In this document: positions 9,788-20,289 of the stretch, one piece after another
Numbering within the stretch: the stretch's first letter is position 1
Layout of the letters: every line of letters begins with the position of its first letter
Assembly (NCBI RefSeq): GCF_932276165.1
Contig: NC_064001.1
Coordinates: 1,681,501-1,745,500 of the forward strand
Source of the DNA: Plutella xylostella
Lineage: Eukaryota; Arthropoda; Insecta; Lepidoptera; Plutellidae
Length of the DNA stretch: 64,000 bases
Direction of reading: 5' to 3'
Made by a program: the position numbers and the translations under genes
Notes under the pieces: generated by a model
What the model was told of the DNA's origin: nothing
The model's database searches: none
The model's input: the letters and a program-made list of their open reading frames with translations, nothing else

Positions 9788-10902
9788 GATATTTTCTTTA
9801 CAATGTTCGAAAGTGGTTTGTATTCGATTATACTATCATTTAGTATGAAACAATATGCAGATGTATTATCAGGTAGCTCTTTTTCACTTTCCAATTCAAT
9901 GCGTACGTCAACAGGTCCACTTTTTAATGTTTCGTTTTGTCTACAGCAATCAATTACAAATAAAGGAGCGTGAATCTTAAATTCTTGAAAACTAAGTAAG
10001 GGTTCAGATCGATGGCCGTAGTAAGACTGTTGAAACTTTGAATATTCTTCATATAATAAAGAATACTTATCTTCTTCAAAGGATACATTCAGATTTTCAT
10101 ACGGAAAATATGTTGAATTCAAGAATACTTTAACATTACGTAAATTGCAATGATCGAACTTGGAAGCATCTTTTTTTTTATTGTTTTTTCGGTTTGTTTG
10201 CAAACCAATAACTACGTAACGAGGTTTTTCAATTTGTGACGATGATTTTATTGACCAAGTGTGTTTAGTAGTTTTAGGAAGCAAAGGATACTCATATATG
10301 TTCCAATTTCGAAATACCAATTTGATAGCTTTATCTTTCTCTAAAATCTTAAGAAGGTTTATTCTTTCACGGTCTGATACTTTGATATGTGGAACCCTCC
10401 AAACAATATTGGTAATAGTGATATCGTCGATAAAGTCTTCAGCGCCAACTTTCAAAGAATTTAAATTTGTATTACTTCTTAATAATATTAGTTCATGTTT
10501 ACAGTTCATAATAATTTTTTTATAATCCTCTGCAAATCCTAGAATTTTATTGAGTGGAATGGAAACAGCAAAGCTTTTAACACTAATGTCATTAGACCCA
10601 TTAATGTCCCAACCCCAAGCTTTTGACATTTCAGACTCATTTTTATTCATTGATAAAATGGATTTAATCGTTGTTGATATTCCAACATTCTTAGTCTTAT
10701 CAATTTCAACACCATTGAGTTCATAGCGTATATCTTGAAATAGGAAGAGTAATGCATTGTTAGTTAATTTAACAGGCTCAATTAATTCACTGGTATCCTT
10801 CTTGTAAACATTAACGGTGCCTTCTAAGTAAAGTGTGCTAGCCGAGGGTAAAATATACAAATCCTGTTGGTTAATCGGTATTCGAATTTCATCATTCTTC
10901 AT
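9784..10902 (-). CDS. Double-jelly-roll major-capsid-like protein, 372 aa
   Basis: An intact 372-codon frame on the minus strand, rich in beta-strand-like segments. Recognisable blocks are DLYILPSASTLYLEG near the start, IRYELNGVEID near residue 60, LRNVKVFLNSTYFPY near 270 and APLFVIDCCRQNE near 320. This pattern matches, as I recall the family, the double-jelly-roll capsid proteins of Polinton-like and adintovirus-like elements, with no enzymatic motifs. Its start codon sits only 35 bp from a foreign recombinase fragment, so the natural N-terminus may be lost. Its end overlaps the next ORF by ATGA. A structural-protein role is likely; the exact virus group is inference. Confidence 0.6.
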   Translation of the reverse strand: MKNDEIRIPINQQDLYILPSASTLYLEGTVNVYKKDTSELIEPVKLTNNALLFLFQDIRYELNGVEIDKTKNVGISTTIKSILSMNKNESEMSKAWGWDINGSNDISVKSFAVSIPLNKILGFAEDYKKIIMNCKHELILLRSNTNLNSLKVGAEDFIDDITITNIVWRVPHIKVSDRERINLLKILEKDKAIKLVFRNWNIYEYPLLPKTTKHTWSIKSSSQIEKPRYVVIGLQTNRKNNKKKDASKFDHCNLRNVKVFLNSTYFPYENLNVSFEEDKYSLLYEEYSKFQQSYYGHRSEPLLSFQEFKIHAPLFVIDCCRQNETLKSGPVDVRIELESEKELPDNTSAYCFILNDSIIEYKPLSNIVKKIS

Positions 10903-10937
10903 TCATCATTCTCGCGCTTCGCTCGCCGTGATCTAGA

Positions 10938-11258
10938 ATGCCCAATATTACACTACTAGGAACTGATAATCTTTTCATTACTGTAAGGGGGGTGGCAAAA
11001 CCAGCTTCACGTACAGTGATCGCAGGATGGGTTAAAACTATATTTAAGGAAGCCGATATTGAAGCTAGCCCAGGAAGTGTTAGATCTGCAGTAGCTTCTA
11101 AGAGTTGGTTTGAAAATCAACATATTGATGATATTCTGGCTCGCGGTAACTGGAGGTCAGCCAATACTTTTAGGAAGTTTTACAGACGTGAAATAAGAAT
11201 GAATTGTAATAATCAGTCTAGTAGTGTCACACGATTATTTAATCCTATTGATTCTTGA
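10938..11258 (+). pseudogene. Tyrosine recombinase, C-terminal fragment
   Basis: 106 codons carry the C-terminal catalytic half of a tyrosine recombinase. SVRSAVASKSW holds the Arg of the H-x-x-R-like box, GNWRSANTF is the Trp/His-equivalent box, and the nucleophilic Tyr is in FRKFYRREI. The upstream two thirds, including the first catalytic Arg, are missing. The frame is closed just before the ATG and the fragment abuts the divergent capsid-like gene. Sources could be a DIRS-like or Crypton-like element, or a recombinase once belonging to the virus-like unit. A poly(A)-type AATAAA lies near 11391. Confidence 0.65.
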
Positions 11259-11495
11259 TGTTAACTAATTGTTAATTTAAATAATGATTATAGTTCATTA
11301 CTGTAGTTTAATTAATAAGTGTTCCTAACATAACATTATTTTATATCTAATCACAGGCCTTGTACCTACCTTGATTATATGATTCTTAAATAAAGAGAAA
11401 AATGCTAATAATACATTGTCTTTTAATATGTTTAGTCACATTGGCGATCTCAATTACAGAAGCAGTGGCGTCACCAGGCGATAACAAACAGGTCT

Positions 11496-11828
11496 CATTA
11501 ATAAAGCTTCCAGTGACGGTCAAGTAGTTTAATAGCAGCGTTTTACCTGAAATAAAACGCATATTAAAATACTTACCTAACTGGAAGCTTTAAGTCATTT
11601 CTGCCTGGTGAATTCGAGCCAATAAGGGAAGGGCGCGGTGAGCAACTTACGAAGTAAAGTTGCACCGCACGACCGCCAGGTGGCGCCACTGAGCACCGGA
11701 ATTGACACACAAAGAGGAAGGTTACTGGATAGTCTTCGACGGAAACGGAAATGCTCTCTCATTAATAAAGCTTCCACTTAGGTAAGTATTTTAATATGCG
11801 TTTTATTTCAGGTAAAACGCTGCTATTG
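11496..11828. repeat. 61-bp near-perfect inverted repeat with 175-bp loop
   Basis: Arms 11531-11591 and 11767-11827 are reverse complements with one mismatch in 61 bp. In addition TCATTAATAAAGCTTCCA occurs as a direct repeat at the left of each arm (about 11497 and 11758). The loop holds a smaller hairpin (GCGGTG...CACCGC, about 11635-11670). No coding sequence. The structure may be a foldback element or an inverted duplication. Confidence 0.85.
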
Positions 11829-11884
11829 TTCACCGCGAAATCACTTTGAGATTGAGATCGAAGTGAATCAGGTTTACTTATTCA

Positions 11885-12151
11885 TCAATTAATAATCATA
11901 ATCCAACCGACATTTCTTCGTCCGTCTCTATGCCACCATTCTGTCACCGCCTTTGTCCACCTTCCGTCCTGCCTTCGAGCCAAGTGTCCTGCAGACTCCC
12001 ATTTCAGTTCAGTGACCTGCATACCGACGTCGAAGACTTTTGTCTTTTGGCGAATTACCACGCTGGGAATACGGTCTGTAAGCAAAATTCTTAACATGGA
12101 TCGCTCCATAGCTCTCTGTGCACAGTCACAGTTTCCTTGGTCAGCGTCCAT
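11885..12151 (-). pseudogene. RTE-like LINE, C-terminal reverse transcriptase fragment
   Basis: 88 codons on the minus strand match the end of RTE-type polyproteins: AQRAMERSMLRI, then IRQKTKVFDVG, LKWESAGHLARR and DGRWTKAVTEWW. The rest of the element is missing, so this is a dead 5'-truncated copy. Confidence 0.7.
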
Positions 12152-13149
12152 GTATCGGCACCTATGTTAGCGTGGGCAAGACACATTAGCAATTATCAAT
12201 TCATAAGCAGCGTTGCTCGCTTTAAACAATCTGTCAGATTCATACAAGATACGCTAGATTTGATAAGCAAGCGACGATGCTTTAGGATTGTTAATGGCTA
12301 ATGTTTAGTGGTGGTAACCCCAAAGGACTATCACAATGTGAGGTAGGTCTCACCCGACAGCCGGACCGAGAACCAAATCGACCGACGATTAGTCGAAAAT
12401 GGAGACACTTCTGGATGTTAGGAATAAGAGGGTTGCTGATGTCAATAGTGATCACCACTGAGTCGATGGAAAAATCTGCTTGAACATAGTGGGAGTTTAG
12501 GAGCAGCTAACAAGATCTGCCAAAGGTGTCGTGTCGTGTAAATAAGCTGCAGGACCCACAAGTTAGAAGATAACTTAGTATCGAGATCGACAACAAATAC
12601 CATCTACTAAGTCTGGACGAGGTCTCATTCAAAGATCAAAGGCCTGGCATCAAAGACGTGTTGTTAAAAATTTGCGAAGAAATAATAAGGCACAAGGAAC
12701 ACTTAAAGAATGAATGGTATGTCTAAAGAAACATGGGATATGATCAACCATCAAGGAAGACTTAACGTCGAACTAGACGACCATTCTAAAGAAGCACTTG
12801 CGTACGAGTATTTTCTTTGTGAACTTAATAGGTATCAAACGAAATTCAAGAAGACAAACGCTGCTAGGGGTGACTCTATGTCCAGAAATGAGACCACAAC
12901 CATCGGCTGCCATAGAAAACATGAAGGATATATACAAAGCATATTGAAGAACATTGCAACAAAACCCAGGATATCTCCTTGTTACTATGGAGGATTGACT
13001 TTCAAGATAGTATGGCCACATAGCCGAAGTTTTTAATGATCCTAACCATCACCTGAGGAGTTGGATGCAGATGCAAATATACCAGCATCATCTTGTATCT
13101 TGATGCATAATCGTAATCATTATGATTAATAAAATCGGCAGGTCGTTAA
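12152..13149 (+). pseudogene. Degraded LINE-like sequence
   Basis: A kilobase of less AT-rich text with short broken open frames (for example 12710-13036, 108 codons). The frames have LINE-like composition but no motif I can name with confidence. Its position between two RTE-type ends suggests an old RTE-like body. A short imperfect palindrome around ATAATCGTAATCATTATGAT lies at 13107-13126. Confidence 0.3.
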
Positions 13150-13345
13150 GGCTAGTCAGAGGCCTTCGGGCGGCTTGAAAACCGCCGACCCGACAACTCT
13201 CTCAGCACAAGATTGCTTGTGTTGGGGCCCACCAACCCGCGCTAGGCCAGCGTGGTAGACTAGGCCTAAACCATTCCTTCGTTGGAAGGAGACCCGTGCC
13301 CCAGCAGTGGGGACGTAATGGGTTGTGATGATGATTAATGATGAG
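13150..13345 (+). mobile_element. RTE-type 3' end
   Basis: The block contains CTAGGCCAGCGTGG and GGAGACCCGTGCCCCAGCAG, then GGGGACGTAATGGG and a GAT-rich tail. The same block recurs at 54960-55150 (plus) and 27370-27470 (minus), so it is a dispersed 3' end of a non-LTR element or of a SINE using it. Confidence 0.65.
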
Positions 13346-15634
13346 ATTTATGACTATCCTGCATCTTGACAGAAATTTAAATATCCAACCCCCAAATAAG
13401 ACGAATTGATACGGACCATACGATCGCTGAAGAGTGGCAAAGTACCAGGGAACGATGGATTTCCTACGGAGGCATAAAAAGCAGGATAGATCATGCAATA
13501 TACCAGATATTGCACTCTTCAGCGATGGAGGATGATGAAGTGAAGTTAGAGTAAAAGTTAATTTAATTCATGTCCAACTTTTTTATATCTCCTATAAGGT
13601 TTGCTTTTCGTTAAAATACTTTATTCTGAAAATTATGGGATACAAACAGGTCGTGGTACTCGTGGTCACTTAAAACGTGGTCTTCTATTTCGTATAATTA
13701 TTTTATTTAATTTTTTTAGGAAAACTTAACTAAATATAATAATCAAAAAAAAGAAACTAAAGATAACTTAGGTCTAACAAGTTTCCACTTCCAATTACCT
13801 AACAATGATCAAAATCGGTTAAGTTGATCCAGAGTTTTGGGCGTGGGAACACATTTTCGGTTAGATTTTTATATAAATAAGAAATGCTGTTTCTGACTAG
13901 ATTTCGATATAGGTAAATTATTTAAGAATAAGTTTATTTTAATATATATTTTTTATTGTGTATAAAAAGTAATGTCATGTTAATACATTAAAAATATTTT
14001 AAATTAAGAACCATATAGTCATAGAAAAAATATTTTATAAAAAATAAATAATTGGTTTGATCCTTTTAGAGAAACGTTAAAATTCCCTACTTGCATAGAA
14101 ACAGCAATTTAGGAGAAAGGATCCAAGTGCATATTTTTATTAATAACTCAATAAATATTAATTATAGCAACACTATTATTTATCACCGTAATATAATAGA
14201 TATTATAATTTAATGTAGTTATCTGTCGATATAATAAAAAATATTTATAGTTTTATACTGGCGAACGAATATGAGTTTATACCTACGTAATTACGCTGCG
14301 TACGCGGCGCCAACTGTCGCATAGACGCACGTCCTCTCCGAATGAACGTCCCGGCGGGGTACTGAAGCGACACCTTTCCAACCGGTCCTATTTATATATT
14401 GGCGTTTTCACGCAATATCCTTCTGGATATAATAATAATATAACAGCTTAAACACCGTAAACCGCTTCATTGCGATTCTTTTGAATTGTTTTATATCACT
14501 TATATCAATTATCTACAAATCGCAAAAAACCGCTTAAGTGCCAATTGTACCATTAAACAGATTTAGGTAAAGTTGTATTAACCGCCAAACGCCGCGAGTA
14601 AGACTGACCGGTAAAATTGTTTAAGTGCCAGTGAGGCTTAAATTACAATTACGTAAAATATATTAAGTGCTTTTATGTTATTTTTGACAAGAAGGCATTT
14701 AGTTTTATATCCATTATGTTTTATTTCGCAATCAGGTAGGTCGCTTAAGTAACTAATGATACAAATTCATATTCATTCAAAATGAATTAAGTCACAGTGT
14801 TTTACTGTTTTAGTAAGGGTAAAATGTTTTATATAACTTTATGATTGATCATGTATGTTTGAACATAAAAAAGACTAAAAAAGTGGCTCTTAATACAAGA
14901 AAAAAGTATTAAGATTTCCAAAATCACCGATGTCTTAAGCGCCAAAAAAGTGCTCAGATCGAAACGAGACCCGCACCATTCGAAAGAGAAAAATCAGGCG
15001 ATTCCAACGGTGTATATAACTCATATTCGCCAAAAGTGGCGGATAAAACATTCTGCCTTTCCACCGTCGATATGATACTTACGCAAAGATTACCTATATG
15101 GTGAATAAAAACAAAAAGTGAATTTAATTTGCTCATAAAGAGTGTTTGAGACACGTCCTCCTTTCACTAAAAACCAGAAAAATTCATAAACACTCATTTC
15201 AGATTTATAACACCTCTCTCTTTTTCGAGGATAAAAGCAATATAGCAAGTGGGACAGGCGGTACCGTTGCAATAGAAGTGGACGACCATCACACCGCAAT
15301 GTTTGGTTATACCGTGTCCCATTTATCAAGTCCCGTATGACAAGCGATTGTGTACTCTAACTACAGCACAGGAAGAGTCCTGACAGGGGACTACTTATGT
15401 GAAACAAAGTTATAGTCGGATTTTTCAATAAAGATTTCATCCGCAGAGATAGATGGAGCAAACAAAGCGAATGGGCCGCGATTTGTACTCACAATGAACT
15501 GAATACACCGCTGTACGACCATACGCTCTGTGGGGGTGTAACTGCCATACTCAGTGACCTTATTTTATCGTTTATGTTTATTAAAAGTGTAATTTTCGTT
15601 ATTTGTATTCACAAGTATTTTTTTCTTAAGTGAC
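13346..15634. other. Gene-free region
   Basis: AT-rich sequence without a supportable gene. A GC-rich island (14290-14390) is followed by TTTATATATTGGCG, which could be the remains of a promoter or LTR, but no matching second copy is present. Short open frames near 14954-15340 look like chance. Confidence 0.4.
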
Positions 15635-15875
15635 TACACTCACGGGCAATGAAATAGTTCCACTCACAAAAAACCGACACAAAACGACCCCAATATTTTC
15701 AAACATTTAATTAAAAATGTGATCAAAATATTATTGTTTTTAGTTGGTAATATCCGGATGCTCTGTTAAATGTAAGTACTTCAATGTTGCAGAATGCGTC
15801 ATAAAGGTAGCTTTTTCCGTTTAGGAGTAATTTGGTGTTTTTCCCAGTGGAACCTTTTCATTGCCTGTGAGTGTA
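15635..15875. mobile_element. MITE with about 35-bp inverted ends (copy 1)
   Basis: The left end TACACTCACGGGCAATGAAA pairs with the right end TTTTCATTGCCTGTGAGTGTA, with imperfect complementarity continuing into TTCCACT. Copies recur at 20766-21243 (carrying an insertion) and 41378-41440 (left end only). No coding capacity. Confidence 0.75.
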
Positions 15876-15904
15876 TTAAGTTTAATTCTTTTTTCTGAGT
15901 ACCT

Positions 15905-16110
15905 AGGGCAGTAAGTGTCTTCACCTGGCTCACTCGAATCCCTTTTGTGGATATCCCCTTACAGTCTAAACTCTTTTCTTAAAGCATGCCACGCTGCCGC
16001 TAGTCCACTGCGGGTTGGCGAGTTCACATACCTAGATGTGCTAAATCTAGACAAATATGCAGGTTTCCTCACGACGTTGTCCTTCACAGTAAGAGTGATG
16101 ATATTATAAT
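15905..16110 (-). mobile_element. SINE family B fragment, minus strand
   Basis: This shares CCACTGCGGGTTGGCGAGTT and the core CCTCACGACGTTGTCCTTCAC with the complete SINE at 23386-23730, in reverse orientation. The tRNA-like head is not evident. Confidence 0.55.
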
Positions 16111-17217
16111 AAGAAGCTGCATTCGAACGGGGCGATTTTAGAGAACCTTTGAAGACCATGTGAAACTGGCTGGAAAACTTAGCATATTTAATAAAGAAGA
16201 AGAAAACTTTAATAAGGCCTGTCGCTCACTAAGATATCTACTTTCATAATTAAGTTTTAGCCGCCGCCGGCTCTTCTTGTGAGTTTGGGTAGTCAGTATT
16301 TTTTAATTTCCTACTTTGTCGGCATTGACGGAAAAAATATGTTTTTACACAATTTCTTTAGCACTATAACATTTTGGAATTACTTACTTAATATTTTAAG
16401 CTATGGCTTAATTTTTTACAAAATATTATAAGTAGCAGGTATTCCTGGAGTCAGAGTAGGTCCCCAGCCCTATATCTGACCACTCTCTTAGTTAAATATG
16501 CTCCGTATCTAATCTTGACTGAGACACAATAATCAGGTGACGCCAAATTGTCAACATGTTTTAACGTGATTACGCGTATCGATACGCATGGGTAAGCACA
16601 TACGTACAGTGTGCTGCGCAGATATCTGACCAACTCGTGTAATTAAATTTAGATTTTCTATGCTGAAAAACGCCACCTACCACGCTTGCATACTTTTTGA
16701 CAAGCAGACTGACAAATACTAGTTTTCTTAGTGTGTCGGTGGACACACACTAAGAAACCAAGAACCAAGCAAGAGAGCTAGCACGGGGGGCAAGACGCGC
16801 ACTTAAAGACCCGTTCTGATAAGGTTCTTCATGATATGTCACTTGGGGACACTCTTTTTGTATCAATAAATATGTATTTGTAAACTATAGGCTTTTTTTT
16901 AATTTTATTCATGTACCGGAGTCGTAGCAGGGGGGTCAGATATCTGTGTGGAACACTGTACTATTTGTTTCACTTAAATAGGTAAATCTAATATTGCGCA
17001 GAATTGGCCAGAGATTCAGACGTAAGTAATATTGTTACGTTACAGATGAATATTCCTTGATTTGTTTGATATTCATCAATAGAGATAAGGTTTTACACAG
17101 GATGGTGCAAAAAGTGTATAGTAAGCCTAGATTTTTAGAAAGGCTAGGTCATTCTAAACAACGTTTGTTCTACAAGTTTGGAAATTAATGAAAAAAAATC
17201 TGATAAAGAGAAAATCA
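16111..17217. other. Gene-free region with a small hairpin
   Basis: No gene recognised. A 12-bp stem hairpin (TTCTTAGTGTGT / ACACACTAAGAA) lies at about 16727-16758. A copy of the dispersed text GGTGCAAAAAGTGTATAGTAAGCC starts near 17104; similar copies occur near 19700, 34655, 38365, 51030 and 59940. Confidence 0.4.
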
Positions 17218-18639
17218 GTAGAAGAATATTCTATCTATCTATCTATCATGGCGAGCTGATTTTCCGCATTTAGCCTCCAAGGTGGGCCATTATGCGTGAA
17301 ATACCTATGGGGTGACTAGCTATTAAGCCACCCAAGCTCACGCCAGAAAGCCAGTAGACGACCTAGGTTGCTCATGACTTCCCGGAGGGACCCCGGAGAT
17401 CCGAGGATTTTGATCGTAGTGTCTCCACGCCTTTGCAATGTAACAAGACATGGGAAGCTGTTTCATCTTCCTCCATGCAACTTCTGCAAAGAGGAGTGGT
17501 GGAGATTTTCATGCGATATAGGTGTTTATTTAACCGGCAGTGGCCTGTTATGGTACTTATCACGACACGTAAGTTTGCTCTGTCCAAGCATAATAATTTG
17601 CGTGTTAGTTTAGTATTAATTAGTGGTACAAAAGCTTTTGTTTGTTTGCACTCGGCACTGTTACTCCAGAGATTGGTGTGGCATTCTGTCGTTCGGGAAC
17701 GCAACCAAGAGCGAATTTGGTTGAAAGGGATCGGTACTATCGGCTTTGGGCCTATTGGTGCAGTGTCAGATCCCTTTCGTGCAAGTTCATCAGCAGCGTC
17801 GTTCCCCAGCGACCCGCTGTGCCCTTTTATCCACTGGAGGGTTATGGTATTGTTTTGTGAGGCAAGCGATTCTAGAGCTGAGTGACACTCTAGTACTAGC
17901 CCCGAAGTTATAGTTTTGCTAGACAAAGCTAGCAGAACTGCAGCACTATCAGATAGGATACGAATACGTTGATTCGTAACCTTTCTAGATTTGACTGCGT
18001 TAGCGGCCCGTGTAATAGCAACACATTCAGCCTGAAAGATTGTGTTGTATTTGCCTAGTGCCAGTGAAAAATGGATGTTTAGGTCATCCGAGTGGACACC
18101 AGCACCCGTACCTGACGTTTTTTTGGATCCATCAGTGTATATTCTCAGTTCATATATACTGGACTGATCTCTTGATTCTTCATGCAATTGAATGTTGTAG
18201 TGCCTATTAAATATATGGATAAGTGGTATTCGATCACCAATCGCTGCCATCATTGGTTGATGTTTTATGGCTTCCAACATAATGGATGTGTGTGACGCTG
18301 TTGAGTTATTTGCCCACAGGCCAGCTACTCTTAGTCTAAAAGCGGCGGCAGCTGCTTCCTGTTTCACCACGAGATGTAATGGTGGAAGGTCGAGAAGTAC
18401 CTCGAGTGCGGCCGTGGATTTCATGCATCCTGTGATGGCTACACATGCAAGCCTTTGTAGCTTTTGCAGCTTGTTTTTTACTGAGCTAAGTTCTGTTCTG
18501 GGCCACCAGACTACAGAACCGTAAGTTATGGTAGGTCGTATGACAGCTTTGTACAGCCATAATGTTAATTTTGGTTTAAGGCCCCAGGTTTTTCCTAACA
18601 TTCGCTTACACTGCCAAAAAGCGATCGTAGAAGAATATT
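17218..18639 (-). mobile_element. 5'-truncated LINE insertion with 13-bp target-site duplication
   Basis: The insertion 17231-18626 is flanked by the perfect direct repeat GTAGAAGAATATT at 17218-17230 and 18627-18639. Its 3' end (left side) is a short TAGA-type microsatellite tail. The coding frame is open right up to the 5' junction, so the copy is truncated but recent. Confidence 0.9.
17372..18625 (-). CDS. LINE ORF2 C-terminal part: reverse transcriptase end plus RNase H
   Basis: The open frame starts inside the reverse transcriptase thumb (LYKAVIRPTITYGSVVWWP). It continues through a full RNase H domain with its acidic residues visible (IYTDGSKK, FQAECVAI, RILSDSAAVL and GNDAADELA) and ends with a Cys/His knuckle (C-x2-C...H-x4-C, LCRSCMEEDETASHVLLHC). 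An RNase H after the RT is known in the I, LOA and some R1-group non-LTR elements; the exact clade is not determined. The endonuclease and most of the RT are missing, so it cannot mobilise itself. The first in-frame Met is at 18601, but translation in the parent element runs through it. Confidence 0.88.
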   Translation of the reverse strand: MAFWQCKRMLGKTWGLKPKLTLWLYKAVIRPTITYGSVVWWPRTELSSVKNKLQKLQRLACVAITGCMKSTAALEVLLDLPPLHLVVKQEAAAAAFRLRVAGLWANNSTASHTSIMLEAIKHQPMMAAIGDRIPLIHIFNRHYNIQLHEESRDQSSIYELRIYTDGSKKTSGTGAGVHSDDLNIHFSLALGKYNTIFQAECVAITRAANAVKSRKVTNQRIRILSDSAAVLLALSSKTITSGLVLECHSALESLASQNNTITLQWIKGHSGSLGNDAADELARKGSDTAPIGPKPIVPIPFNQIRSWLRSRTTECHTNLWSNSAECKQTKAFVPLINTKLTRKLLCLDRANLRVVISTITGHCRLNKHLYRMKISTTPLCRSCMEEDETASHVLLHCKGVETLRSKSSDLRGPSGKS

Positions 18640-18915
18640 ATTGATTAAGATTTTCAGGCTCTGCTTCATGAAAACGTCGCGTATGTTTGAGTTCTAAATG
18701 GGAAATGACATTTTACCATTTGTTTGGAAAATATACAGCCACATATAGGTACTACATAACAAAAAAACATAAAGGACATTTAAAATCTTTTCACGAAAAA
18801 TAAAACCCCTTTTTGAGCATTATCCGCTTCTTATACGACATATTTTACTACGCACTGTAAGTAAGTACCTACACATATTGTATTACCAGGTGTAGATATT
18901 ACAATCTTGCTGTGC
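18640..18915. other. AT-rich spacer
   Basis: Short AT-rich stretch between the LINE insertion and a Helitron copy. Nothing recognised. Confidence 0.4.
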
Positions 18916-19109
18916 CCGCGAGCTTCGCTTCGCCTTAAAAAGATTTTCCCGTGGGAATTCCGGGATAAAAAATAGTCTATGTTCTTTCTCGGGGTCTACC
19001 ATATGTATACTAAATTTTATTCAAATCCGTTCAGTAGTTTTGGCGTGAAAGAGTAACAGACAGACAGACAGACACAGTTACTTTCGCATTTATAATATTA
19101 GTTAGGATA
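18916..19109 (-). mobile_element. Lep1-type non-autonomous Helitron, minus strand
   Basis: Read on the minus strand it starts TCCTAACTAATATTATAAAT, continues TGCGAAAGTAACTGTGTCTG, and ends in a GCGAAGCGAAGCTCGCGGG block. That is the standard layout of lepidopteran non-autonomous Helitrons (5' TC, 3' hairpin then CTAG). The terminal CTAG is degraded in this copy. Confidence 0.75.
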
Positions 19110-19641
19110 GCTCCAACCACTGAATCTCCACCTGGCAGCAATATGAAATGTGAATACAATTTAGTTAATCTCCACGGCCATAGTGGTAAGATTTTCAGAT
19201 AGTCTTGCTAAATAAATTTGTGAGTTGTGGCTTAGGTGTGTGAATTGTGATGGAATAAGCCTCAATTCTTGGAAAACGCTTGGATAAACCTGAACATTTT
19301 GATTCAGTTAGGTACCTAGTTAAGTTTTTTCAGAAACAAAACTCTTTTGTTTTTTTACTGTTTTTTATTACCTACAAATAATGTAGGCACTAAGTAGGTA
19401 TGCACACTTAGTACAGTAATTACGACCTAAGCACAGAAAAAAAGCTGGAAACTATTAAGAGCTTATTTTAGTATGTATATTTTGCTTGTGCTTATCAGCG
19501 GTGGTTCGGCAAAGTACGAAAAAGTAAGCGCTTATAAGTTTCCAGCTTTCTTTCTAAATACGGCGTTACTCAAAAACCGGCTTTATGGAAAAAAAATGAT
19601 GTTGAGGTGAAAACGAGATATGTGAAAATTATCACAGCAAT

Positions 19642-19690
19642 TATGTGCAGCATGGTATATGGTATATTAGGTATATACCATGCTGCACAT
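19642..19690. repeat. 17-bp stem hairpin
   Basis: ATGTGCAGCATGGTATA and its exact reverse complement flank a short TA-rich loop. The sequence continues into the dispersed text GCTTAGTATATCCTTTTTGC. Confidence 0.7.
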
Positions 19691-19787
19691 GTAGGTTTCG
19701 GCTTAGTATATCCTTTTTGCAACACCTTGTAGATGAAGTTTTAAGTATTTCAACACGTGCTTAAATGTACAATGTGTACATTCGCTT

Positions 19788-19975
19788 CTGGGGGGTCACT
19801 CTCTATATTGACGAACGAACGAACCACTGCGCTGTGGTTAGCGCTGCAGATTTGTTTTTCCGAAGCTTCGGAGCGCTACGCTAACCTCGGCTCTATCTCG
19901 TTGTAATAAACGTGCCGTTTGCACGACAGATTTCGTTCATTCGTTTTTCGTCAGGATAAAGTAACCCTCCTGCTG
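19788..19975. mobile_element. MITE-like repeat with GGGGGTCACTCT-type ends
   Basis: The left end GGGGGTCACTCTCTATATTG pairs imperfectly with the right end ending AAAGTAACCCTCC. Palindromic GTTCGTTCG/GAACGAACG tracts lie next to each end, and CTATCTCGTTGTAATAAACG lies inside. Related copies are at about 33110-33235 and 35390-35475. Confidence 0.55.
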
Positions 19976-20106
19976 CCGAATAAATATGCGTGGCTACGAT
20001 TTTACGAATGTGTCTGATCATAATCATCACGATTCATGAATATGAACTAATTTGTGACAATGCATTCTCGTAATATAAATTTTCCAACATTATTTATATA
20101 CTTACA

Positions 20107-20289
20107 GATGCTAATCTGACCTATCTGGGCAATCCTTTCACGACAGTGACAAATCCTGAACAAGCTATAGCTGTGTTTGTCAGTTACTTGCTAAGAAGAA
20201 TGCCTGAACATCAACACACAATTTTTTTGGTTCCATTCTCCATATTATTTTCTCCAATGACTACTTCCGCACTGAAGACTTTTTACTAA
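20107..20289 (+). other. Unassigned protein-like open segment, possible exon
   Basis: Starting at a possible acceptor (ATACTTACAG), a frame reads DANLTYLGNPFTTVTNPEQ and continues for about 60 residues to TAA at 20287-20289, with natural-looking amino-acid composition. No ATG, no good donor and no recognised family. It precedes an A-rich LINE-like tail and could be a captured or retro-copied exon, or a LINE end. Confidence 0.25.

Noticed and set aside
17433..18524. Plus-strand ORFs of up to 150 codons
   Set aside because: Antisense to the intact LINE RNase H coding frame.
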